Part shown: in pieces, positions 1 to 6,385 of the stretch
Position numbering within the stretch: position 1 is the stretch's first letter
Layout of the letters: every line of letters starts with the position of its first letter
Assembly (NCBI GenBank): GCA_937915865.1
Contig: CALGIG010000068.1
Span: 1 to 34,580, forward strand
Reading direction: 5' to 3'
Length of the DNA: 34,580 bases
From: an uncultured Prolixibacteraceae bacterium
GTDB taxonomy: Bacteria > Bacteroidota > Bacteroidia > Bacteroidales > Prolixibacteraceae
Translations under genes and position numbers: made by a program
Notes under the pieces: model-generated
Database searches by the model: none
What the model was told of the DNA's origin: nothing
Seen by the model: the letters and a program-made list of their open reading frames with translations, nothing else

Positions 1-54
1 TTTTAATGTTTATTTTACTGATATTCAGCTATTTATATTTTTGTCATGTACTAA

Positions 55-627
55 ATAAGTATACAGTATTTATTTTTAAGTGATTCACGTATTTTTTTTC
101 AATCTTATACGCTACAGTTAGCAACTATCCGCATTGAGAAACTAATCGAGCAATCGCAAAAATGGCAATGGCTGAGCTATGTTCTTATTCCTATAATCGT
201 TTTAATCCGAGTCGGGTTTACAACGACATGCTTATATTCTGGCTATTTTATTGCAAACCTGAACGTTCGGTTTCGCGACTTGTTTAAAGTGGCTTTGCTG
301 GCCGATTTCGTGTTTGTGGCCGCAGGGATTGCCAAATTAGTGATACTTATCTTCTTTAAAGAGGTTGACACCTTGGACGATTTGCAATTTCAGCCCTTGT
401 CGTTGATGCAGTTGTTCGATAAAGGCTCGGTTGATGCCCTGCTGGTTTACCCGTTGAGTTTGCTTAACGTTTTCGAGGTTCTTTACTGGTTGGCACTCGC
501 CTGGCTGCTTACCGGGGTGGTAGAAAAACCAATGGGCAGCACGTTTAAAACGGTAGCCACATCGTATGGCCCGGGCTTGTTGGTGTGGGTGCTGTTTGTC
601 ATGTTTTTAACCGTGAATTTAACTTAA
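55..627 (+). pseudogene. 5'-truncated polytopic membrane protein of the peptide locus (module copy 1)
   Basis: The reading frame is open from base 55 (after a stop at 52-54) to the TAA at 625-627, but no ATG occurs in frame. The first usable non-ATG start is a TTG at 280, inside the protein. The translated part has at least three hydrophobic segments and resembles the intact membrane protein at 3990-4628. Shared landmarks are an LFK motif at the start of a membrane helix, an acidic turn (DTLDDLQF against YTPDDIKYF) and a late LYWLALAW-like helix. Compared with that paralogue, roughly the first 45-50 residues, including the first membrane helix, are missing. DNA left of about base 100 is very AT-rich and looks non-coding. 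I infer that the 5' end was lost by insertion or deletion. A non-ATG start remains possible. The exact family is not recognised; it is Yip1-like only in a loose sense. Confidence 0.55.
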
Positions 628-712
628 AAAGTAAAAACCACATAGACACATAGAACACAATAGAACTATTTTTAAATAACTATGTGGCCTATGTGCCTAT
701 GTGGTTCAATCC
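628..712. repeat. Inverted repeat of the ACCACATAG/CTATGTGGT type
   Basis: The gap between the membrane gene and the thioredoxin gene holds two arms, AACCACATAGACACATAG-like and CTATGTGCCTATGTGGTT. They are complementary at 17 of 18 positions and separated by an AT-rich loop. Such short repeats are common between Bacteroidota genes. The hairpin could terminate transcription or act as an mRNA-stability element. A GTG at 684 lies inside the repeat, so the ATG at 720 is the better start for the next gene. Confidence 0.6.
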
Positions 713-719
713 CAAATGT

Positions 720-1259
720 ATGAGAAAATTTTTTAAATACCTGATAATTATTTTTTTGCTGGGCGCAGGCGGTTGGCTGGGAACCTGGACATACCAGCGG
801 CACCAATCGAAAAAAGAAAGCGAACAAAAGGTGCAAACCCTACAGCATGTGGGGTTTGAGTCGCTGGCCGGGGGCAAGGTTTACCTTGACGAATTTGACA
901 GGCAAAAGCCTACTGTCATCATCTATTTTAACCCGGCTTGCGAACATTGCCAATACGAGGCTACCGAAATAAGCCAACGTGCCGAACAATTCGGGAAAGT
1001 CAACACGATACTGGTTACCCCCGAACCCTCGGTGGAAAAAGTGAAAGCGTTTGCCCAAACCTATCACCTGAACGAAGTGGACAACCTGGCTATCCTTTTC
1101 GATAAGGACCAACAGTTTATCCGGCGCTTCGGTACGGCAGTTTTCCCATCGGTTTTTATTTACAACTCCGGCCAAAAGTTGGTGAAAAGCTATAAGGGAG
1201 AAGTGAAAATTGAGGCGATAATTGGAAGCCTCAATATAGGATACGTAAGCCCCCTCTAA
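720..1259 (+). CDS. Membrane-anchored thioredoxin-like (TlpA/AhpC-fold) oxidoreductase, copy 1
   Basis: This 179-residue protein has an N-terminal hydrophobic helix (residues about 5-20) that should anchor it in the inner membrane with the catalytic domain outside the cytoplasm. The active site is a CxxC pair, Cys74-Glu-His-Cys77, in the context NPACEHCQ. The thioredoxin cis-proline is Pro143 in VFPSVF. The likely role is thiol-disulfide exchange on exported proteins. I chose the ATG at 720 because longer starts run into the upstream repeat. The C-terminal residues YVSPL are encoded by an interspersed repeat that starts near 1247, so the natural C-terminus may have been replaced. A distant paralogue lies at 4628-5146 in the same gene order, which ties both to the peptide locus. 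The substrate is unknown. Confidence 0.85.
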   Translation: MRKFFKYLIIIFLLGAGGWLGTWTYQRHQSKKESEQKVQTLQHVGFESLAGGKVYLDEFDRQKPTVIIYFNPACEHCQYEATEISQRAEQFGKVNTILVTPEPSVEKVKAFAQTYHLNEVDNLAILFDKDQQFIRRFGTAVFPSVFIYNSGQKLVKSYKGEVKIEAIIGSLNIGYVSPL

Positions 1260-1284
1260 ATCTCCCCCGAAGGGTGAGACTTTA
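1247..1284. repeat. Interspersed repeat (AAGCCCCCTC...CTCCCC-GAAGGG type) overlapping a gene end
   Basis: The stretch begins with TAAGCCCCCTCTAAATCTCC and contains a CTCCCCCGAAGGGTGAG hairpin core. A related, inverted copy lies inside the cobalamin riboswitch at about 26660-26779. The repeat supplies the last codons and the stop of the thioredoxin-like gene. Confidence 0.6.
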
Positions 1285-1396
1285 AAAGGCATTATGCGAT
1301 GGTTATTATCCATAACTAGGCAATAATTTAACCATTCAACTATCTAGTCATTAATTAATTAGTAATTTAACAAACAACAATTTAATACTTAAAATC

Positions 1397-1837
1397 ATGT
1401 ACAAAATTATCTTTATCATTGGTTTATGTTTGGCAACTTTAGCAAGTAAAGCCCAGCAAACCGAACAGGAAAAAGACATCCTGAAATTAATGGAAGTAAA
1501 CGGCAGCGCCGCCAGTTACGATTTGGTTTACCAGCAAATGGTACAACAGTTTAAAATGATGAAATCAGGCGTGGCACAGTCGGTTTGGGATTCGGCCAAA
1601 ACCGATGTATTCGACAAAGAGATTGTTTACTTAAAAAAAGACCTGATCCCGGTTTATGCTAAGAATTTTACTCCCGAAGAAGTGAAGCAACTGATTGCTT
1701 TTTATACCTCGCCACTGGGCATGAAATTGGTTGATGGCACGACCAAAATCTCGAAAGAGTCGATGCAGGTAGCCCAGCAATGGGGCATGTCGCTGGCTCA
1801 GAAAATACAAAGCTATTTGGCAGACAGGGGATTGTAA
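1397..1837 (+). CDS. DUF2059 domain exported protein, copy 1
   Basis: The product is 146 residues with a signal peptide (residues 1 to about 19, cleaved after SKA in the ASKAQQ region). A helical DUF2059 domain follows, recognised by the pattern FTPEEVKQLIAFYTSPLG near the C-terminus. DUF2059 proteins are small periplasmic helical proteins of unknown function. The gene follows the thioredoxin-like gene in both module copies, so the pair may work together on an exported substrate; this is inference from context. Its DNA is far more similar to the second copy at 5158-5599 than the accompanying thioredoxin and membrane genes are to theirs, including a 66-base perfect match (1499-1564 against 5260-5325). 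Confidence 0.9.
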   Translation: MYKIIFIIGLCLATLASKAQQTEQEKDILKLMEVNGSAASYDLVYQQMVQQFKMMKSGVAQSVWDSAKTDVFDKEIVYLKKDLIPVYAKNFTPEEVKQLIAFYTSPLGMKLVDGTTKISKESMQVAQQWGMSLAQKIQSYLADRGL

Positions 1838-2184
1838 AAGGTGTGCATAAAAGTCCGCCCGGAGTAGATCAAAATCGTCTCAAACTCCAATGTTTTAGCG
1901 GTTTCCAGCGAGGTAACCCCACAAAGTATATGTTGTAAAATATATTTTGTAATTTTTAGTGTAATTAATTTATTATTAATGTTTTATGTGATTTGTAAAA
2001 ATAGGGGGAGGTGAATTTTATTTTGTTATTCAGTAATAAAAACATAAACTTGCTTCCACGATTGTCGATCTTATCCGCATTTGCTAAACCACCCCGATCC
2101 TTTCCTGTTGCGGGTAGTTTTCCTAAATCCGGTGAGTTTCTAAAGATTAAACAGCTTGAATAACGCATTCAAAATAACACTGCT

Positions 2185-2213
2185 ATGAGCATTAATAAAT
2201 TCGTTTAACAGGC
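2185..2213 (+). repeat. 29-base near-direct repeat, left copy
   Basis: Bases 2185-2213 match bases 9997-10025 at 26 of 29 positions, with the shared core AATAAATTCGTT. Both copies begin with ATG and could encode MS(I/V)NKFV; the left copy then hits a TAA at the eighth codon. They lie on either side of the peptide/exporter genes in the same orientation. They may be remnants of one duplicated gene start or the borders of a transferred block. Confidence 0.6.
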
Positions 2214-2289
2214 CGCACCGGGTTACAAGTCCCTGCCGATCGTCGAAAATTCTGCCGGGTATGGCCCGCCGGTGCGGCCAAGAGGTTAA
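2203..2289 (+). other. Long GC-rich hairpin upstream of the leader-peptide gene
   Basis: GGCCGCACCGG at 2211-2221 is perfectly complementary to CCGGTGCGGCC at 2269-2279. After an asymmetric internal loop (1 against 5 bases), TTAAC at 2205-2209 pairs with GTTAA at 2285-2289. The 47-base loop is itself GC-rich. It may be a structured RNA or a recombination site. The outer boxes GTTTAAC and GTTAAGG resemble integron attC R-boxes, but no integrase or second site is present. Confidence 0.5.
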
Positions 2290-2404
2290 GGCGCCTTTCC
2301 GTCTTTCATTTCAACGGGCCAGCCTGTATTGTTGCCTGCACGGGGCAGCAAGTGGGTAAAAATTCGAGCCGTGAAGTTATTCAAAAATCTTAAAACGAAT
2401 TATC

Positions 2405-2554
2405 ATGAAAGAACTGAATTTTGAAAGAATGGAAGAAGTAAATGGAGGGATGAGTTATTGTGGACTATTAGCTTACTGGTGTTTTGGAGGAGGATTATCT
2501 AATTACCAGGGAGATGTATTTTGGTTGTACCATACCTTCTTTACAAATTGTTGA
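2405..2554 (+). CDS. Double-glycine leader peptide (bacteriocin-like / RiPP precursor candidate)
   Basis: This 49-codon gene encodes a leader, MKELNFERMEEVNGG, with the hallmarks of double-glycine secretion leaders: E-L-N-F, then E-x-M-x-x-V-x-G-G. Cleavage after Gly15 would release a 34-residue core starting MSYCG. The core has three cysteines (core positions 4, 11 and 34), ten aromatic residues (4 Tyr, 2 Trp, 4 Phe), a GGG turn and only one acidic residue, so it is hydrophobic and almost uncharged. A C39 peptidase-containing exporter at 7744-9963 is the obvious processing and secretion partner. The thioredoxin-like proteins nearby could set its disulfide state, and two glycosyltransferases lie between them. 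A hairpin follows the stop codon. The leader type is recognised; the function of the mature peptide (antimicrobial, signal or other) is unknown. Confidence 0.8.
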   Translation: MKELNFERMEEVNGGMSYCGLLAYWCFGGGLSNYQGDVFWLYHTFFTNC

Positions 2555-2560
2555 CAAATT

Positions 2561-2585
2561 CTGGGGTGTACACCATACACCCCGG
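2561..2585 (+). terminator. Hairpin after the leader-peptide gene
   Basis: GGGGTGTA (2563-2570) pairs with TACACCCC (2576-2583) across a five-base loop, extendable by two pairs to 10 bp. It starts seven bases after the peptide stop. There is no clear T-tract, so it is more likely a partial terminator or 3' mRNA stabiliser that lets the small peptide gene be expressed above the downstream genes. Confidence 0.6.
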
Positions 2586-2614
2586 ATTATTGAAATCCTA
2601 CTAATTCATCAACA

Positions 2615-3988
2615 ATGAAAATACATTTAATTACCAGCAAATATTTATTGGTATTATTCTTCTTTAATGTTTTGAACACTTTAGATTCAGTTTCAGTTAA
2701 TGCTTCGGTTACTTATAACGAAATACGAGGAAAAATTTTGGACAAAGAAACTCTTGAAGCCATTCCATTTTCGAATATTTTGGTAAAAAACACTTATATT
2801 GGAACTTGCTCAAACAACCGTGGCGAATTCATCTTTTATTATCCTGACAGTTTAGCTAATCGAGACCTCACTATTTCCTGTATTGGGTACAAAACGATAA
2901 CTTTAAAGTTGGATTCTTTATCCAAAACAAATATTGCCTTAATATATTTAAAACCAGAAGCATACAAGATTTCTGAGATAACGGTTAATCAAAACCAGCT
3001 AACGGCAACTGATATAATCAAGTTGGTTATTCGAAATATGCACAACAACTATCCAAGACATCAATATTACATGGAAGGATTTCTGCGGGACAAGACATTC
3101 AACCTGTTTGATAAAAAGAATGTACGACTGACCGAAACGGCTGTCGAGATTGTCAAAAAGGAATTTGGCGGTGAAAACACGGCCGACCGGGTTAAGATAT
3201 TCGAAATCAGGAATAGTTATAACTATTCAAATCTGGGCAGCACTTGGAAAGAAAAACTCAACCAAATGCTATATGGTTATTCGAAGGTTAGTCCAGCTTA
3301 CGTAGTTCTTCAAAACCATGACTTTATCGATCCGTCGGCATTGCGCAAGTTGTTAAAAAACGATTTGTACAGTATTAAATTCTCAGGTATGACTATCTAT
3401 GATGACAAGCCAGTTCAAATCATAGACATAAAAGAGGAATACATCGAATTCATGTTTCAAAGAACAAAAACCAATATTTTTTATAGCCTAATCAGACTTT
3501 ATATTGATACGGAAACTTATGCCATTTTGAAATCGGAATACTTTACCGTTACCAAATTTTCCCCGGAAAAACTTGAAGGCATAAAATTTCATTTCAAACA
3601 GGACACTATTAGCAATTACTCTGTGAAAATGTATGAAAACCTTCAGGACAAGTACTATCTGAAATATGCTGGTTACTTTGGTCGAATGCACGATCAGCCT
3701 GATATGGGTGATGAGAAAACCTTGTATTTTAACGAAACAGAGTTGCTGATAACTAAGGTAATAACTAATCGAAGAGAGTTTGACAGGATCAAACATCGGG
3801 ACTTACTAGAAAAAGACACGCCTTTGTGGAATATGAAATACGTTTATGATCCGTCATTCTGGAAAAACTACAACATACTTATCGACAAACCGCTCGATTC
3901 ATCAATTGTGAAAGATATGGAGCGGGATACTCGTTTAGACGAGCAATTTAATGATGGCGGATCGAAAAATTCAAAACTCAGCAAATAG
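2615..3988 (+). CDS. Exported carboxypeptidase-D-regulatory-like domain protein
   Basis: The 457-residue protein starts with a hydrophobic signal segment (residues 7-30). A carboxypeptidase-D-regulatory-like beta-sandwich follows (about 36-120; motifs IRGKILDKETLEAIPFSN, NNRGEFIF and SCIGYKTITL). The remainder is a roughly 330-residue region of the type usually annotated only as 'carboxypeptidase-like regulatory domain-containing protein' in Bacteroidota. It should be periplasmic or outer-membrane associated. It lies 60 bases after the peptide gene and is followed after one base by the membrane-protein gene at 3990, so 2405-5146 looks like one transcription unit. No enzymatic role can be read from the sequence. 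A role in handling or presenting the exported peptide is conjecture. The DNA is AT-rich, like its immediate downstream neighbours. Confidence 0.85.
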   Translation: MKIHLITSKYLLVLFFFNVLNTLDSVSVNASVTYNEIRGKILDKETLEAIPFSNILVKNTYIGTCSNNRGEFIFYYPDSLANRDLTISCIGYKTITLKLDSLSKTNIALIYLKPEAYKISEITVNQNQLTATDIIKLVIRNMHNNYPRHQYYMEGFLRDKTFNLFDKKNVRLTETAVEIVKKEFGGENTADRVKIFEIRNSYNYSNLGSTWKEKLNQMLYGYSKVSPAYVVLQNHDFIDPSALRKLLKNDLYSIKFSGMTIYDDKPVQIIDIKEEYIEFMFQRTKTNIFYSLIRLYIDTETYAILKSEYFTVTKFSPEKLEGIKFHFKQDTISNYSVKMYENLQDKYYLKYAGYFGRMHDQPDMGDEKTLYFNETELLITKVITNRREFDRIKHRDLLEKDTPLWNMKYVYDPSFWKNYNILIDKPLDSSIVKDMERDTRLDEQFNDGGSKNSKLSK

Positions 3989-3989
3989 T

Positions 3990-4628
3990 ATGGAAGAAAA
4001 CTTTATTTCCAATTTACTCAAAAAACCTGTATGGGTGGTATTTGTTATTTCTGGGTTGTTCTACCTTACTGGATTGGTCTTGTTCTCACAGTTCGTGTGG
4101 GATGCAAACACCTATCAACTTAATTTTAAGGGTGATGATTTTGATGCCTACATATCAAATATTCGGAGAATAGATTATTTGCGTTACGCGCTTTCTCCTC
4201 TTTGGGTTTTGGGCGTTACAGCCATTATTTGGGTAGTGGTTAAGGCCGGATTGTTAATTGCCCAAATAGAGCTAGATACTTTCCTGTTATTTAAGATTAT
4301 CCTGATTGGCTTTATTATTCTCGCCATGCCATTTTGGATAAAATCAATCTGGTTGATACTTGTACAAGGAAGCTATACGCCCGATGACATCAAATATTTC
4401 TTTCCAGGGTCAATCGTTTTGTTTATCGATATTTCAGAAATGAAGGAGGCGACTATCAATGCCTTGTCGCACATAAATATCTATCATCTTGGTTTTATGC
4501 TATTTACAGCCTGGCAAATCTCGAAAAACTCAGAACTTCGGTTTTTCAAGTCTCTGTTGCTCATGCTTTTTACCTATGGGTTGAGCGTTGTGTTACTTCG
4601 TTGTTTAATCCTTGTATTTGTTATGTGA
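3990..4628 (+). CDS. Polytopic membrane protein of the peptide locus (module copy 2)
   Basis: From the ATG at 3990, one base after the previous stop, the product is 212 residues with about five hydrophobic segments (near residues 12-33, 62-85, 96-120, 160-178 and 188-211). A longer start at 3951 would overlap the upstream gene by 38 bases and adds a polar tail, so I prefer 3990. It is the intact paralogue of the truncated protein at the left window edge. Its stop overlaps the start of the thioredoxin-like gene (TGATG), which indicates translational coupling. In this position it may pass electrons to the thioredoxin-like partner or act as an immunity or membrane accessory protein. Neither can be shown, and I do not recognise a named family. 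Confidence 0.75.
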   Translation: MEENFISNLLKKPVWVVFVISGLFYLTGLVLFSQFVWDANTYQLNFKGDDFDAYISNIRRIDYLRYALSPLWVLGVTAIIWVVVKAGLLIAQIELDTFLLFKIILIGFIILAMPFWIKSIWLILVQGSYTPDDIKYFFPGSIVLFIDISEMKEATINALSHINIYHLGFMLFTAWQISKNSELRFFKSLLLMLFTYGLSVVLLRCLILVFVM

Positions 4629-5146
4629 TGAAACGAAAAATCATTATCGCGCTAGTATTGACATTGGTTTTATCTATTGTAACATTCATTGTCAGCATCT
4701 ACCAAAAGAAACGGAATGATTTCGTGAAGTATGAAACCATGCCAAAAATTTCTTACACAACTATTTACAATCAAAAACAAAATATCAACAATTTAACCAC
4801 ATACAAAGGGTATGTAATCCAGCTTTTTAATCCGGATTGCGAAATTTGCATGGGCGAAGCTCAGGATTATTTTGAGCACAAGGACTTGCTGCAAGATTAC
4901 CTGTTTTTTATACTTTCAACCGATTCGATTTACAAGGTAAAAGAGTTTGCCGTAAAGCAACAACTTTCTCAAACAGACAACTTTATATTTGGCCATATTG
5001 ACCGTACGATTATGCATTCTGGTTTTGGAGATGTTCCGATACCCAGTCTCTTCTTATACAATTCTGAACGGAAATTTATAACTAAAACAAGAATAACAGA
5101 TTCACGAACAATTCTTAAGTTCTTCAATGAAAAGAAAAAACACTAA
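4628..5146 (+). CDS. Membrane-anchored thioredoxin-like oxidoreductase, copy 2
   Basis: The protein has 172 residues, with an N-terminal membrane helix (about residues 4-24) and a thioredoxin-like fold carrying Cys71-Glu-Ile-Cys74 in the context NPDCEICMGE and the cis-proline Pro139 in PIPSLF. It is the counterpart of the gene at 720-1259. Landmarks such as the FNP(A/D)CE(H/I)C active site and the VK.FA..Y/QQLN/SQ.DN helix are shared, but the overall sequence has diverged strongly. The start overlaps the stop of the membrane protein by one base. It probably acts on thiols of exported substrates; the three-cysteine peptide encoded upstream is the nearest candidate, by inference. Confidence 0.85.
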   Translation: MKRKIIIALVLTLVLSIVTFIVSIYQKKRNDFVKYETMPKISYTTIYNQKQNINNLTTYKGYVIQLFNPDCEICMGEAQDYFEHKDLLQDYLFFILSTDSIYKVKEFAVKQQLSQTDNFIFGHIDRTIMHSGFGDVPIPSLFLYNSERKFITKTRITDSRTILKFFNEKKKH

Positions 5147-5157
5147 TCATAAGCATC

Positions 5158-5599
5158 ATGTACAAAATTATTTTTATCCTTGGCTTGTGCTTAGCCATGT
5201 TGGTTGGCAAAGCCCAGCAAACCGAACAACAAAAAGACATCATGAAGTTGATGGAAGTGAACGGCAGCGCCGCCAGTTACGATTTGGTTTACCAGCAAAT
5301 GGTACAACAGTTTAAAATGATGAAACCCAACGTGGCACAGTCGGTATGGGATTCGGCCAAAACCGATGTATTCGACAAAGAGTTAGTTTACCTAGAAGAA
5401 GGATCTAATCCCTGTTTATGCCAAGAATTTTACTCCTGAAGAAGTGAAGCAACTGATAGCCTTTTACACCTCGCCATTAGGGCAGAAATTGGTTGATGGC
5501 ACCACCAAAATCTCGAAAGAATCGATGCAGGTGGCTCAAACCTGGGGTATGTCGCTGGCCGGGAAGATACAGGGCTATTTGGCCGAAAAGGGGATGTAG
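5158..5599 (+). pseudogene. DUF2059 domain exported protein, copy 2, frameshifted
   Basis: The frame opens with a signal peptide (MYKIIFILGLCLAML) and follows copy 1 closely until the codons for FDKELVYL. Between there and GTTTATGCC this copy has 13 bases where copy 1 has 12, so the frame is broken at about 5399-5413 and a stop follows at 5437-5439. The remaining 3' part, in the next frame, continues VYAKNFTPEEVKQLIAF through to a TAG at 5597-5599 and matches copy 1 to the end. Apart from the single extra base the gene would be intact at 146 codons. It may therefore be a recent pseudogene or a sequencing error. It lies 11 bases after the thioredoxin-like gene. Confidence 0.85.
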
Positions 5600-5631
5600 A
5601 ATTATTGAAGTGATCTTAAAATGTTATCATT

Positions 5632-6378
5632 ATGACTTTTAGCCTCTATTCTGAGAAAAAAATTGAAGTTGTTATTATTAATTGGAAACGTCCTGCTAAT
5701 GTTTCACAAATAGTAGAATCTATTCGTAACCAAACAATTAAATGCACAATTACTGTTTGCGATTGTCATCCCGAAGAACAATACGCCCTTGATGATTTTA
5801 CGAAACAGAACATTGACCGGCTTTACCGTTGGGAGCATAATCTTGGCGCCTATAGCAGATATCTGCCTTTGGCTTCGTTCGACCATAAATACACATTCTT
5901 TATCGACGACGATATGCTACCGGGGAACAAGTGTTTGGAACACTACCTCGAATGCGCCACAAAACAACCAAATTTTGGCGTGCTTGGTCAAATGGGACGC
6001 ATAATTGATGAGGATGGCGCTTATCGCCCCAAAGATGTTCCATTAAAAAATTCGTTTATTGAAGTTGACATTGTAGTTAGGGCATATTTTGTTGAGACAA
6101 AGTACCTGTATAATATAGTGAAATTGAGATGGTTCCTGAACTATTTTTATGATCGGCTACCAGAAGACGACATATTGCTTTGTGCTTCATTAAAATTACT
6201 TGAAAACAAAAATTGTTATTTAATCCCTTTCACCGGAGACAGAGAAACTTTGGTCAACAAATTAGAGATGTCTGATCGATTCGCTCTTTGTCACCGTCCA
6301 GATCATTACTATAAACGCAGTAATCTTATTAACTACCTGCTAAACTCCGGATGGATACCGATTAAAATGCGAAAATAA
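5632..6378 (+). CDS. GT2-like (GT-A fold) glycosyltransferase
   Basis: The 248-residue protein starts with a beta strand (EVVIINWKRP, residues 11-20) and a helix NVSQIVESIRNQT, as in GT-A nucleotide-sugar enzymes. A metal-binding DxD-type motif, Asp92-Asp-Asp94, lies in FFIDDDMLPG, and a second acidic cluster, PEDDILL (residues 177-183), occupies the place of the usual catalytic base. There are no membrane segments, so it should act in the cytoplasm. It could be a member of the broad GT2 group; similarity to exostosin-like GT64 domains is also possible. It lies between the second module and the UDP-glycosyltransferase gene, seven bases upstream of the latter. Because it is co-located with a leader peptide and its exporter, modification of that peptide before export is a reasonable hypothesis, but the acceptor cannot be read from the sequence. 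Confidence 0.75.
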   Translation: MTFSLYSEKKIEVVIINWKRPANVSQIVESIRNQTIKCTITVCDCHPEEQYALDDFTKQNIDRLYRWEHNLGAYSRYLPLASFDHKYTFFIDDDMLPGNKCLEHYLECATKQPNFGVLGQMGRIIDEDGAYRPKDVPLKNSFIEVDIVVRAYFVETKYLYNIVKLRWFLNYFYDRLPEDDILLCASLKLLENKNCYLIPFTGDRETLVNKLEMSDRFALCHRPDHYYKRSNLINYLLNSGWIPIKMRK

Positions 6379-6385
6379 TAAATAT

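Larger units (their letters stand above)
1838..2404. other. 567-base intergenic region: AT-rich part, then GC-rich structured part before the peptide gene
   Basis: No convincing gene is present. Bases 1930-2180 are AT-rich. From 2205 to about 2370 the DNA becomes clearly GC-richer and folds into hairpins: a long stem at 2205-2289, and a smaller one around 2338-2357 in which TTGCCTGC faces GGCAGCAA with a bulge. The region directly precedes the leader-peptide gene, so it should contain its promoter and 5' leader. I could not identify a confident Bacteroidota promoter box. Confidence 0.5.

Noticed and set aside
684..719. Upstream GTG start for the thioredoxin-like gene
   Set aside because: It lies in the CTATGTGG repeat and adds residues MAYVPMWFNPKC that do not fit a membrane-anchor start; ATG 720 is better.
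1965..2168. 67-codon minus-strand frame in the long intergenic region
   Set aside because: AT-rich, no recognisable features, no ribosome site; treated as non-coding.
2203..2290. Functional integron cassette
   Set aside because: The hairpin resembles an attC site, but there is no integrase, no second attC and one outer box deviates; kept only as a hypothesis.
5127..5315. Separate small gene of 62 codons overlapping the second DUF2059 gene
   Set aside because: It overlaps two real genes in another frame and is explained as a shadow.
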